This document shows positions 17,488 through 26,400 of a DNA stretch of 64,000 nucleotides, in pieces. The DNA comes from Exiguobacterium acetylicum (GTDB lineage Bacteria; Bacillota; Bacilli; Exiguobacteriales; Exiguobacteriaceae), in the NCBI RefSeq assembly GCF_022170825.1, contig NZ_CP081878.1:2692001-2756000 (forward strand). Reading direction: 5' to 3'. The notes beneath the pieces were generated by a model. It saw only the letters and a program-made list of their open reading frames with translations. It was not told the origin of the DNA and did no database searches. Numbering within the stretch: position 1 is the first letter of the stretch; each line of letters opens with the position of its first letter. The position numbers and the translations under genes were made by a program.

Positions 17488-18747
17488 TTAGCTGCTTTGT
17501 TCGACGACGAGGGCGACGTCCCGTGGATATAAGGACCGATACAGTGCTGGTAACAGTAGGACGATCTGAGTGACGGCGCAGAGTGTGTAAGCGATCGTCG
17601 CTCCGTACAGCCCGTACAGCGGAATCAACAAGCTACACGCGACGAGATTGACGACGACACTGCCGAAGATCGAGATCGTCTGGATCCGAAACTGTTGGAA
17701 ACCGGTCAGGAGTGCCTGAATGACGGTCGAATTGTAGAAAAAGAGTGAGGCAACCATCATCAAGACGAAAATCAGATGGTACTGAACGAACGAAGCATTG
17801 TAGAAAATCGTCAAGCCCCACTTCCCAAAGAAGATCGCTCCGATAATCAACAGGATTCCGACGACGTTCGTCATGACTAACATCGATCGCGTCAACTTCC
17901 GCAGTTCTGGCAAACTTTGACGCTCACCGGTCTCAGACGAGAAGTTCGGTAGTAAGACAGCGATCAAGGAGTGTATGAATAGACTTCCGAGTACGAGTAG
18001 ATAGGCGATACTGGCGTAGTACCCGAGCTCTTCTGTTCCGATTGCGTGCCCGACGAACAATCGCGGGATGTTTGCGTTCAAGGCGATCAGGAGAGCGACG
18101 AATCCGAGTGGCATTGCTTTGAGGAACAATTCCTTGCCTGACCGGTACCGTAAGTCAAGCGCTTGGTTGTCAAAACCACGACCGACCCGGCGAATTGTCG
18201 GCAAGTCGTATACGAGGAGCATGATCAAGTTCCCAGCAATTAAGGCGAGCACGAAACCGTGAATCGAATGGGTCGTAAAGAGGACGAGTGCTGCGCCCGA
18301 GACGTTCAAGAGACTACGGAAAATCTTTGAGACAGCGACTTCCTTGAAAGCGGTGTGTCCTTGCAAGAAACCATATGCGAGGTCTGCGAACGACTCCATG
18401 TATTTATTGAGATAAACGAGTAACGTCAGGAGTAAGATGTCCGCTTCACCAAAGAAGTAATAGATACCGAGTAAGACAAACACGCCTGCTGAGAGGAGCG
18501 AAAAACGCGTTTTGATGAAGAGCCAGAAGTTCGTCAGCCCAGCCCGTTCTGCCGTCAGGATCGTACTGGCATTGAGCCAACAGAACATGACGATCGGTGC
18601 GGTGATGGCAAGGGCGTAGTTGAAATAACCGATGTTGAGCGGTGTGCTCCATTTGATCAGGAGCGTCAAAATCATCCATTGATGCAGTGAATAGGCGGTA
18701 TCGGCAATGAAGATGAGATTGAAGCGGGACAGCCGGGCTGTTTTCAT
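17488..18747 (-). CDS. Wzx-type polysaccharide flippase (PST/MATE-like)
   Basis: 419 aa with about twelve membrane helices evenly spread and few large loops, the pattern of the polysaccharide transport family. Typical features are the N-terminal NLIFIADTAYSLHQW-like helix and the repeated Gly/Pro-rich helices. It should flip the undecaprenyl-linked repeat unit across the membrane. AGGAGG precedes the ATG; close spacing on both sides. Confidence 0.82.
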   Translation of the reverse strand: MKTARLSRFNLIFIADTAYSLHQWMILTLLIKWSTPLNIGYFNYALAITAPIVMFCWLNASTILTAERAGLTNFWLFIKTRFSLLSAGVFVLLGIYYFFGEADILLLTLLVYLNKYMESFADLAYGFLQGHTAFKEVAVSKIFRSLLNVSGAALVLFTTHSIHGFVLALIAGNLIMLLVYDLPTIRRVGRGFDNQALDLRYRSGKELFLKAMPLGFVALLIALNANIPRLFVGHAIGTEELGYYASIAYLLVLGSLFIHSLIAVLLPNFSSETGERQSLPELRKLTRSMLVMTNVVGILLIIGAIFFGKWGLTIFYNASFVQYHLIFVLMMVASLFFYNSTVIQALLTGFQQFRIQTISIFGSVVVNLVACSLLIPLYGLYGATIAYTLCAVTQIVLLLPALYRSLYPRDVALVVEQSS

Positions 18748-18762
18748 CGTTTTCCCTCCTCT

Positions 18763-20628
18763 CTATTTGCGAGCGATCCGCATCGTTGTCGCGACTGGAT
18801 CGATATCGGTCTCGTTCGTGATCCCTAACAAGTACTGGCGAAGTGCCTCATCCTGTCCAAGCGTTTGGGCAATCTCACGCAAGTACGGGTCGACGGATCC
18901 GAAGGGACGTGTCTTACCGACGAGAATTTTGTCGAAGACGAGTTCGTCATGGACCTCATCTCGAGCGAGTAGTTCCTCATACAGTTTTTCACCTTTTCGA
19001 ATCCCGCTGTAGACGATCGGGATCTGCTCTTCCGTGAAGCCACTTAAGTGAATCAAGTTCTTCGCCAGTGTCGTGATGTGAACTGGTTCGCCCATGTCGA
19101 GGACGAAGACTTCGCCACCTTTTGCGAGAACACTTGCTTGGATGACGAGACGACTCGCTTCCGGGATTGTCATGAAGTAGCGCGTCATCCGCGGATCCGT
19201 GATCGTAATCGGTCCGCCTTTGGCAATTTGTTCTTTAAAGAGTGGAATGACGGAACCGCGGCTACCGAGGACGTTCCCGAACCGAACGACGGCGAACGTC
19301 GTCTCGCTGTTACGGGCCATCTGTTGGATGATCATCTCGGCGATCCGTTTCGTCGCGCCCATCACACTCGTCGGATTGACGGCCTTATCGGTCGAGATCA
19401 TGACGAATCGTTTGACACCAGCTGCTTCTGCTGCTCGAGCGACGTTGCGTGTTCCGTAGATGTTGTTCTTGACCGCTTCGCTTGGATTATCCTCCATCAG
19501 CGGCACGTGTTTATGGGCTGCTGCATGATAGACGAGATCCGGTTCGAAACGCCGCATGACTTCAAGCATCCGGTCACTGTCTTGTACATCAGCGATGACG
19601 GATTCGAACTGGATGTCCCGACTAAGACACTCGAGCTCCCGGCGAATCAAGTAGATGCTGTTTTCACCGTGTCCGAGGAGAACGAGTCGTTCAGGACGGA
19701 AACGAATCAGTTGCCGGCAAATCTCGGAACCAATCGAACCACCGGCACCGGTGACGAGAACGGTCGCACCGTGGACACTTCGCTCGATTTCTGTAATATC
19801 GAGCTCGACGGGTTCGCGACCGAGTAGGTCAGCGATCGAGACTTCACGGATCTGTTTGATGGAGACTTTTCCGGACGCCAGTTCGACGAGCATCGGTAAC
19901 GTATGCGCCTCGACCTGCGTCTGTTTGATTCGGTTCAGCAGTTCAATTCGTTGCGGGTAAGGTAAGGATGGAATCGCCAGGACGACCGCTTCGATTTTTT
20001 GTTCCTCGATGATGCATTCGAGTTGATCGATTGCTCCGATGACGGGAACACCGTGAATCCGCATTCCGCGTAGTTCGAGCGAATCGTCGAGGAGTCCTAC
20101 GACATTTAAGATATGCGATTTCTTTTGCTTCAGTTCTTTTGTAATCATCTGACCGGAAGCACCGGCACCGATGATCAGCGTTCGTTTACCGAGCGTCTTA
20201 TGATCTGGGACGAGTCTTAAACTACGTCCACGAATCAACAGCCGGACGAATAAGATCCCGTTTAGGACAAGCCCTGTTTGCAAGAAAATCGCCCGTTCGA
20301 CAGCGAAGTCGAACAACGCGTATTCAAGACCAAGTAAGACGAAGCTGCTGGCGAGGACGACGACGAGTAAAACAGCGAGATCACGTAGACTTGCGTAACG
20401 CCAGATGATTTGATAGAAGCGCATCCAATGAGCGACGAACGTAAGGGCAACCCACTGGATGAGGGCGATTTCGAGTGCATCCTGCAACTCGAAGTTGACG
20501 GTGAGATGGAGTGGATTGAAGAAATAAAACGTCACTACGGTCGCGAGTGCGATGATTCCGGCGTCGATCAGGCGAAGGAGTCCGATCTTCAACTGCCGAC
20601 GGTACGGGGTGAGCGGGGAATGCTGCAT
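18763..20628 (-). CDS. epsC: Membrane-bound nucleotide-sugar 4,6-dehydratase (PglF/CapD/EpsC-like)
   Basis: 621 aa. Four N-terminal membrane helices (to about 120), a first Rossmann-like domain, then an SDR domain with VTGAGGSIGSEICRQL (about 290) and ISTDKAVNPTSVMGATK. In PglF-type enzymes the usual catalytic Tyr is replaced by Met in VMGATK and TDK forms the active site; both features are visible. The reaction is UDP-GlcNAc to UDP-4-keto-6-deoxy-GlcNAc, the substrate of the aminotransferase at 8535. GAGAGGAG precedes the ATG. Confidence 0.9.
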   Translation of the reverse strand: MQHSPLTPYRRQLKIGLLRLIDAGIIALATVVTFYFFNPLHLTVNFELQDALEIALIQWVALTFVAHWMRFYQIIWRYASLRDLAVLLVVVLASSFVLLGLEYALFDFAVERAIFLQTGLVLNGILFVRLLIRGRSLRLVPDHKTLGKRTLIIGAGASGQMITKELKQKKSHILNVVGLLDDSLELRGMRIHGVPVIGAIDQLECIIEEQKIEAVVLAIPSLPYPQRIELLNRIKQTQVEAHTLPMLVELASGKVSIKQIREVSIADLLGREPVELDITEIERSVHGATVLVTGAGGSIGSEICRQLIRFRPERLVLLGHGENSIYLIRRELECLSRDIQFESVIADVQDSDRMLEVMRRFEPDLVYHAAAHKHVPLMEDNPSEAVKNNIYGTRNVARAAEAAGVKRFVMISTDKAVNPTSVMGATKRIAEMIIQQMARNSETTFAVVRFGNVLGSRGSVIPLFKEQIAKGGPITITDPRMTRYFMTIPEASRLVIQASVLAKGGEVFVLDMGEPVHITTLAKNLIHLSGFTEEQIPIVYSGIRKGEKLYEELLARDEVHDELVFDKILVGKTRPFGSVDPYLREIAQTLGQDEALRQYLLGITNETDIDPVATTMRIARK

Positions 20629-20649
20629 GACGGTGTCTCCTCTCCTCTC

Positions 20650-21294
20650 TCATGAATGACTGCGGGGAATCGCTTTCGGATAACTATCAGTGGATTCGCG
20701 TGTCGCTTCCTTTTTGCTTAACGAGCGAGAATAGACGATCAGGAGTCCGAGCATTAGACCAAGGACGCCACCGATGCCTGTATTCATCAGAATGTTCGGT
20801 GACACGGGTTTCGTTGGAATCCGTGCGCTCGAGAACACTTCCGTCTTACTCGTGTTGATCAGTTGTGGGAGATAATCCTGGAAGACTTCCGTCATCGTAT
20901 TTGCCTGGATAGCTGCCTGCTCCGCCGAACGATCCGTGACGGATAAGGCGATGACTTGCGAATCGAGATTGCTCGAGACCGTCAGACGATCCGTCAAATC
21001 GAATAACCGCTTGTCGGTGACGTCCATCTTTTGGGCGACCTGATCGACGACCTCTGGGCTTCGTAGGATATCTTGATAGGTACTGACGAGTGTCGGCGTC
21101 GATGTCGCTTCTGCGTTCGCTTGAGGAACGACGAGGATGTAGGCCGTCGCCTCGTATGTCTTCGGGATGACATACGTGCTAAGCGCATATCCGGCTCCCG
21201 CAAAGAGAATCATGAAGAGTGCGAGTAGCCACCAGCCGCGTCGGAGTGTCTTCAAATGATCTCCGAAGGTTTTTCTTTGATGCATCGAGCTCAC
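20650..21294 (-). CDS. Wzz/CapA-type chain-length and kinase-activator protein (YveK-like)
   Basis: 214 aa with two membrane helices (about 23-45 and 173-193) enclosing an extracytoplasmic domain; N-terminal LRRGWWLLALF and YEATAYILVVPQ are typical of Wzz-domain proteins. First gene of the EPS operon, starting at GTG behind AGAGGTG. These proteins usually activate a cytoplasmic BY-kinase; no such kinase or its phosphatase lies in this operon. Confidence 0.85.
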   Translation of the reverse strand: MSSMHQRKTFGDHLKTLRRGWWLLALFMILFAGAGYALSTYVIPKTYEATAYILVVPQANAEATSTPTLVSTYQDILRSPEVVDQVAQKMDVTDKRLFDLTDRLTVSSNLDSQVIALSVTDRSAEQAAIQANTMTEVFQDYLPQLINTSKTEVFSSARIPTKPVSPNILMNTGIGGVLGLMLGLLIVYSRSLSKKEATRESTDSYPKAIPRSHS

Positions 21295-21623
21295 TGTTGT
21301 TCACCTCTTTCTGGCTTGACCGAATGGATGGACATTGGTTATGTCTACACCTTATTTCCAATCGACTCCCAAAACAATTAGAGCTTGGTGGAAATGATTA
21401 TATTTTTTTCGGTAGCTATCTCGCTTGCGTGACGCTAGTTCACAGCATGAATTCATGTCACGAAAAAAACGCGATTCACGAAAAAATGATCACGTTTTTC
21501 TTAATGTTTTTTCATTTATCTGCATGATATTTTGAAAGATAAGGGTAAATACCAATTTGATGATTAAAAAGTGTTCAAATCGGTAATAAGTCCTATATGA
21601 AGGGTGGATAGACTTTAGAAATC
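21295..21623. promoter_or_regulatory. Divergent control region of the EPS locus
   Basis: A 329-bp gap between the divergent EPS operon and the Wzy-like gene. It is AT-rich, unlike its surroundings. A minus-strand TATAAT sits at 21397-21402 but has no good -35 partner at 17 bases, which would fit an activator-dependent EPS promoter. Around 21460-21500 the motif CACGAAAAAA occurs twice near ATCACG. No gene is seen in it. Confidence 0.4.
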
Positions 21624-22892
21624 ATGTTAAAATCAGCCAATATACCCACATCGTTTACCTTATCCATCCTAGTCGTTTGGATCATGCTCGATGCCTGGAT
21701 TCGTCCTTTAGCCTTCACGGACGAAGTGTTGCCGAAACAGTGGTCCCTTTGGTTGCTTCCCGTATACATTCTTCTATTCAGTCTCTGTTGGGTCATCTTA
21801 CAACCGTTCTATCGCGTCAACCGTGCAACAGGACATCAAATCGCACTTATTTTTCTGATTTATCTGACATTTCATATCGTATTTTTCTTTTTTAACGCGA
21901 ATACGGATCGTATTCTTGCTTCGCTTTATCTCATCTCGACTTGGCTTTTCGTTGGCATCGTCACTTCGCTCTCGCGTACATCGATCGACCAATGGCATCG
22001 TCTTCTCTATTACTTCCTTTACGGACAAGCCGTCTTTCTCGCTTCCTATGCACTCATCGTCTCATTTGGTTCAGAGTATGTTCCGATCGAAAACCTGCAA
22101 TGGCTTCAGATCGGTCCTTTGTCGTTTCCTCAGTTGTACGTCGGCGAACAAGGCTCATTCCTTCGCCTTGCTGGTCTGATGAACAATCCGAATACGTTTG
22201 CGGCCTGGCTCGTTCCGGGAGGGCTGTTCGCCTGGTTCTATCTGCTCAAACAGTTCCCCCGTCGGCAAAGCTTTCTGCACGCCGTCTTCCTATCTCTGAT
22301 CATTATCGCTTTACTCAGAAGCGGTTCGCAGACAGGAATCTATTCTTTTCTCCTTCTTGCTCTTTTGACGAGTATTCGAATGGTTCCGGGAACGAGACGA
22401 CGGTTGCAAGTAACGGCCTGTTACGTGACGGGAAGTCTGATTCTTCTCATCGTCTTTGCGTTTGAAGGACTGCTTCCTCGTTTGCTCAGTCTCAATGGAC
22501 GATTTACGCTCTGGCAGGCAGGATGGCGGGCTTCCGCTGACGCACTCTGGTTCGGACACGGCATCGGGAGTGCACCACGCGGACTGCAGGAACAACTAAA
22601 CGAACAGGTTCTCTATACGTTTCACAGTACACCGATCACCTATCTCTATGAATTCGGACTCATCGGTTGTCTCCTGTACGGCGCAGTCTTTCTGTATCTG
22701 TTGTATCGACTCTTTCGCATTCAAACGACGGACCTTGCTTTCCTTGCCCTGTTGCTTACTGGATGGCTCGGGTTGCTCCAATTCACGGAAAGCATTCTCG
22801 TCCGACCGAGTGGTTTTTATTTCATTTGGCTCAGCCTTCTTGCTTATACGTCGCTTCGTCGACTTCCACCTCACGACAGTACCCACACCTAG
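21624..22892 (+). CDS. O-antigen ligase/polymerase-like membrane protein (Wzy_C domain)
   Basis: 422 aa with ten to twelve membrane helices. The central part contains GLMNNPNTFAAWLVPGGLF, a hydrophobic LRSGSQTGIYSFL helix and a large loop with WQAGWRASADALWFGHGIGSAP, the pattern of Wzy_C proteins that polymerise or ligate lipid-linked glycans outside the membrane. It is read opposite to the EPS operon. The ATG lacks a clear ribosome site at normal spacing (GGGTGGA is far upstream), so the start is less certain. Confidence 0.75.
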   Translation: MLKSANIPTSFTLSILVVWIMLDAWIRPLAFTDEVLPKQWSLWLLPVYILLFSLCWVILQPFYRVNRATGHQIALIFLIYLTFHIVFFFFNANTDRILASLYLISTWLFVGIVTSLSRTSIDQWHRLLYYFLYGQAVFLASYALIVSFGSEYVPIENLQWLQIGPLSFPQLYVGEQGSFLRLAGLMNNPNTFAAWLVPGGLFAWFYLLKQFPRRQSFLHAVFLSLIIIALLRSGSQTGIYSFLLLALLTSIRMVPGTRRRLQVTACYVTGSLILLIVFAFEGLLPRLLSLNGRFTLWQAGWRASADALWFGHGIGSAPRGLQEQLNEQVLYTFHSTPITYLYEFGLIGCLLYGAVFLYLLYRLFRIQTTDLAFLALLLTGWLGLLQFTESILVRPSGFYFIWLSLLAYTSLRRLPPHDSTHT

Positions 22893-22920
22893 AGCACCTA
22901 CACGAAAGGGGTATGACATC

Positions 22921-23679
22921 ATGAAGAAATGGACAGAACAACAAGTCATCGATAGCCTAATCGAAGCTAGTATCGAATATCCCGCTCTCGACGCAAAGAC
23001 GTATGCGCGCTGGTCGATCGGAAAAGACATTCCGTCGATCACGACGATTATCAATGTATTCGGCTCTTGGCGTGAAGCACTCCAAGCTGCTGGTCTCTCA
23101 TCGATCCGTCCTTATTTCTCTGACGAAGAGATCCTTGCTTTCATCAAGGAAGCGTCAACACGTCTCCACCCTTTCCATAGCAACAGCTACCGGGAATGGG
23201 CAAAGGCGAAACATGGACCATCCTTGACACTGATCAACTTACGTTTCGGATCATGGTCACGCGCACTCGAAGAAGCGCACATCGAGATGACACGTTCCAT
23301 CTCGATGACGGAAGAACGGATCATCACAGCCTTACTCGAAGCTTCTGATGTCCTCCCCCGTCTGACGACGCAGACGTATGCAATTTGGGCACAGGAAAAC
23401 GGACATCCGACAGTCGCGACGATTGCCCGTAAATACGGTTCATGGGCTGATGCCCTCGCTTGCCTCGACATTGCACCGCCTCGCCGGAAATGGGTCGAAG
23501 AGGATGTCCTTGAAGCACTACGGCAGGCGCAAGAAGAATTACCTTCTCTCAGCATCATTCATTACCGAAAATGGGCAGAAGGTCGCTCGGTTCCGAGCAC
23601 CTCAACGATCAATGCCCTCTTTGGTAGCTGGACCTCTGCCGTGCAATGCCTCAAGCGTGCACGCGTCTCTCTTTCCTGA
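22921..23679 (+). CDS. Second protein of four homing-endonuclease-associated repeats
   Basis: 252 aa from ATG 22921, nine bases behind AAAGGGG; longer frames run back into the preceding gene. Four repeats of about 60 residues with TYARW/SYREW, PS or PT, then VFGSW, RFGSW, KYGSW and LFGSW. The third repeat shares PTVATIAR.YGSW with the paralogue at 7768-8511, and the two align in the same register over their whole length. No nuclease domain. It follows the Wzy-like gene by 28 bp and is probably co-transcribed with it. Confidence 0.75.
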   Translation: MKKWTEQQVIDSLIEASIEYPALDAKTYARWSIGKDIPSITTIINVFGSWREALQAAGLSSIRPYFSDEEILAFIKEASTRLHPFHSNSYREWAKAKHGPSLTLINLRFGSWSRALEEAHIEMTRSISMTEERIITALLEASDVLPRLTTQTYAIWAQENGHPTVATIARKYGSWADALACLDIAPPRRKWVEEDVLEALRQAQEELPSLSIIHYRKWAEGRSVPSTSTINALFGSWTSAVQCLKRARVSLS

Positions 23680-23695
23680 TCATCCCCTTCTATCG

Positions 23696-23737
23696 AAAAG
23701 GAGTGACCCGGTATCACACCGAATCACTCCTTTTTCG
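23696..23737. terminator. Bidirectional intrinsic terminator
   Basis: GAAAAGGAGTGA and TCACTCCTTTTTC form a 12-bp stem with A and T tracts on either side, between the convergent repeat-protein gene and the ATP-grasp gene. Confidence 0.85.
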
Positions 23738-23742
23738 TACGC

Positions 23743-24738
23743 CTATGCTTTTTTGATTTGCTCGAGCAGCGACGCCGGTAAGAGCGTTACTGTATCGTGC
23801 TTCAATAAATAGATGTCTTCCACATATGCACCGATGCGTCGAGGATTACGTTGCCCCTGTAAATTGTTTCGGATTGCTTTCGGAAAATTGACGCCGCATT
23901 CATAAGCATGTGGATACCCACCACCAAATCGCGGATTGATTTCTGATAAATAGAGCGTTCCGTCAACATCGAAGAGATCAAAATCAAGCGGACCGACGAG
24001 ACCCGTTCCCGCTAAGACATGCTCGACTAATTCAAAGACGTCGTCGCGTTTGACGGAGCGACTCTTATCGGTTTCTCCAGCACGCATGACAAGTTTCTCC
24101 TTGATGAAAATATCGGTCACTTCATGCGTTAGCCAGTCGACATAAACATCAACACCAAGCTCTTGTCCTCTTAAGTATTCTTGAATCAATAGATTCGGAT
24201 GGACGGCAAACAATCCTTCAACGACCTCAAGTGAAGAGACCGACTGGACATGGAGACTCGCGCTCCCATTACGTGGTTTTACGAAGACTGGAAACTGGAC
24301 TTCCCCTTGCGTCAGTGCGCTCCTGAACGCTTCGAGCGTCACGTATGTCCGCGCATGTGCAATACCTTCCGCAACACAGTACGTATACATCGCATATTTG
24401 TCGAAACAGAGATGACACGCGTCCATCGGTGAGACTAGTACGGTGACACCGATTGCTTCAAAGCGTTCCGCCGCCGCTGCCAGCAACTCCAGTTCAGGAT
24501 CAATCAATGACAACAACGCTGTCACCTGTTCACGCTGACACAGTTCAAGTAAATGATCGATATAATCCGGTGCATCGGTCCGTGGTACGAGATGATGACG
24601 TTCTGTCATATAGAGCCCCGGTGCGAGTGGGCTACAATCCGCCGTACTAACTTGACCGTTTGGCATCTCACGAACGAAATACTCGACCAGCTTCGTCCGG
24701 CGACCGACGCTCGTCATCAACAAATGGGAAGTCTTCAT
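23743..24738 (-). CDS. ATP-grasp enzyme (carbamoyl-phosphate synthase large-subunit-like)
   Basis: 331 aa from ATG 24738, eight bases after GGAG. N-terminal pre-ATP-grasp domain with LLMTSVGRRTKLVEYF, then an ATP-grasp domain: FPVFVKPRNGSASLHV for nucleotide binding and FDLFDVDGTLYLSEINPRFGGGYPHAY with the metal-binding Glu-Ile-Asn-Pro-Arg. Stand-alone members join a carboxylate to an amine. The substrate is unknown; nearness to EPS genes hints at glycan or cell-wall chemistry. Followed by the VanZ gene 16 bp upstream. Confidence 0.8.
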   Translation of the reverse strand: MKTSHLLMTSVGRRTKLVEYFVREMPNGQVSTADCSPLAPGLYMTERHHLVPRTDAPDYIDHLLELCQREQVTALLSLIDPELELLAAAAERFEAIGVTVLVSPMDACHLCFDKYAMYTYCVAEGIAHARTYVTLEAFRSALTQGEVQFPVFVKPRNGSASLHVQSVSSLEVVEGLFAVHPNLLIQEYLRGQELGVDVYVDWLTHEVTDIFIKEKLVMRAGETDKSRSVKRDDVFELVEHVLAGTGLVGPLDFDLFDVDGTLYLSEINPRFGGGYPHAYECGVNFPKAIRNNLQGQRNPRRIGAYVEDIYLLKHDTVTLLPASLLEQIKKA

Positions 24739-24754
24739 AAGGCAGTCTCCTTCG

Positions 24755-25279
24755 TTAAAAGTGATGCCTGTTCTTTTCGTGCTGCAAGGAAACACTTCCT
24801 GCTTGGCGTCGTACTTTTTTCCTATAGACGAGTAGAAAACATCCGATTCCGATCAAGGCACCGGTCCCATCGAGTAAGACATCTTGGATGAGTCCCGTCC
24901 GGTCCCCTGTCAAAATCTGATGGAACTCATCAAAGACAGCGACCATAATCGCTAACGAATAGGCAAACAAGACGGCCAGTCCTAGCGTCAGGCGACGACG
25001 TGTCAAATCGATCAATCCGATCCCTAATGCGAGAAACGTCGAGACATGAGCTGCTTTTCGGATGAAAAACTCAATGAAGCCACTTCGTCCAAGTGCATCG
25101 ACACTGACTTCTCCATGATACGAGAAGGAAATAAAACGCAGATGATCGACGAATCCTAACGGGATGTATCGTGATAATCCTGGTTTGATGGATTGTGCCT
25201 GATATGGCATCGAACTTGAGATGAAGAGGATCAATAGAACGGCAAGGACAATGTAGCCGGACCACGTAATTTTTTTCAT
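24755..25279 (-). CDS. VanZ family membrane protein
   Basis: 174 aa, four to five membrane helices. FSSMPYQ near the start, FFIRKAAHVSTFLALG and FDEFHQILTGDRTGLIQDVLLDGTGALIG are the VanZ signature (R-K-x-x-H and D-E-x-H-Q). VanZ proteins confer low-level teicoplanin resistance in some hosts; most chromosomal copies have unknown function. A paralogue is at 37567-38079. AAAGGAG precedes the ATG. Confidence 0.85.
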   Translation of the reverse strand: MKKITWSGYIVLAVLLILFISSSMPYQAQSIKPGLSRYIPLGFVDHLRFISFSYHGEVSVDALGRSGFIEFFIRKAAHVSTFLALGIGLIDLTRRRLTLGLAVLFAYSLAIMVAVFDEFHQILTGDRTGLIQDVLLDGTGALIGIGCFLLVYRKKVRRQAGSVSLQHEKNRHHF

Positions 25280-25403
25280 GAAGACACTCCTTTTTTTAGT
25301 ATCACTTTAGAATAGTATGAGTGGAAACGACAAACGATTCCTTCTAAAATTCAATTTCTAGTTTAACCCATTTCATTTTTTTAGTTTCCTTGAAAAACGA
25401 TAT

Positions 25404-25431
25404 TTTACATTTCACAGGTTTCTTTTATAAT
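25404..25431 (+). promoter_or_regulatory. SigA-type promoter of the XRE regulator gene
   Basis: TTTACA at 25404-25409, a 16-base spacer and TATAAT at 25426-25431, about 55 bp before the regulator start. Confidence 0.65.
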
Positions 25432-25486
25432 GAAAGTGGTTAATTAGTACTATACACGATGACCTGAAGAATAGGAGTGGAGTGCC

Positions 25487-25906
25487 ATGAACCGTGCACT
25501 AGGTAAAAAAATCATGCAATTGCGCAAACAACACAAGTATACTCAAAAGTTTTTGGCTGAACGCTGTGGTGAATCAGCAACGGACATCTCCGCTTACGAA
25601 CGTGGTCAGCGCATGCCCTCTCCTCAAGTCCTAGAACGCTTGGCTCTTGCTTTAGACACGACGGTCATTGATCTCATCGATCCGAAGTATGTACAGCATC
25701 CTTCGTTGAATGAATTCATGCAACAAGCGCTTGAACCATCGCAACCGCTTGATCTGAAGCTCATTCTCGAGGACCTACTCGTTCATCTTAGTCTATCAAA
25801 GGAAATTTATTTCGATGGGCGCCTCGTCTCACCGAACGTCCGGGATGAGATGGCGACGTCTATTGACCAAGCATTAAAACGCGGGCTTTCTTCGATTGAG
25901 GCGTAA
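25487..25906 (+). CDS. XRE-family regulator, SinR-like
   Basis: 139 aa. An HTH_3 domain spans residues 6-60 (KIMQLRKQHKYTQKFLAER, then the recognition helix TDISAYERG and the PSPQVLERLA helix). A 75-residue C-terminal helical part could dimerise or bind a partner. Short XRE proteins of this kind include SinR and SlrR, repressors of matrix genes; being near an EPS locus makes that link attractive but unproven. Own promoter; GGAGTGG precedes the ATG. Confidence 0.75.
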   Translation: MNRALGKKIMQLRKQHKYTQKFLAERCGESATDISAYERGQRMPSPQVLERLALALDTTVIDLIDPKYVQHPSLNEFMQQALEPSQPLDLKLILEDLLVHLSLSKEIYFDGRLVSPNVRDEMATSIDQALKRGLSSIEA

Positions 25907-25946
25907 TAAAAAATGGGATCAAAATCAGCTGATTTTGATCCCTCTT
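25905..25946. terminator. Palindromic intrinsic terminator
   Basis: A perfect 28-bp palindrome at 25915-25942 (GGGATCAAAATCAG and its complement) with a T run when read on the minus strand. It separates the regulator from the convergent hypothetical gene. Confidence 0.85.
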
Positions 25947-25947
25947 C

Positions 25948-26259
25948 TTATTCCGTTTGGACGATATGGTCGATGTACAATTGACCGTCTTCATATGTCG
26001 CTTCTAGAAGCTTGCGAAAAAACGTATTCTCACTTGTTTTCTCGGATACGAATACACGCGCGTAACGCTGATGCGCCTGCGCGAGTACGCTGAATTTCAG
26101 AGTACGAGCAGATGAAGAGAAGAACAATTGTCGACCGGGATGCCCAAAGGCGTCTGTTACTTTCGATTCTTCTAAGAAGTGAAAAGATTCATCTGGAAAC
26201 AAGGTCTCAATGAACGATAAACAGCTTTGCTGAAAGGTACTTCCGCTCTGATTTTCCAT
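25948..26259 (-). CDS. Hypothetical protein, 103 aa
   Basis: Starts with ATG behind GAGGAG. Soluble, aromatic-rich, mixed alpha/beta pattern, no signal peptide or motif recognised. Ends in the palindromic terminator shared with the XRE regulator. Confidence 0.6.
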   Translation of the reverse strand: MENQSGSTFQQSCLSFIETLFPDESFHFLEESKVTDAFGHPGRQLFFSSSARTLKFSVLAQAHQRYARVFVSEKTSENTFFRKLLEATYEDGQLYIDHIVQTE

Positions 26260-26400
26260 GATGTGTCCGGCTCCTCTTTCTCATGATGTACTTCGAATCG
26301 TGAAAAGGAAACTACTGTATCACATTACCCAGTCTTTAGACCTATCCAAACCAGTATATTACATATAATTTTAATTGTATCGTTACATTATATTATTTGA

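Noticed and set aside
19048-19827. A 259-aa plus-strand frame within the dehydratase gene
   Set aside because: Antisense to a well-supported CapD/PglF coding region; composition reflects the other strand.
22648-22920. N-terminal extension of the second repeat protein
   Set aside because: It would overlap the Wzy-like gene in another frame; the ATG at 22921 has a good site and begins the first repeat.
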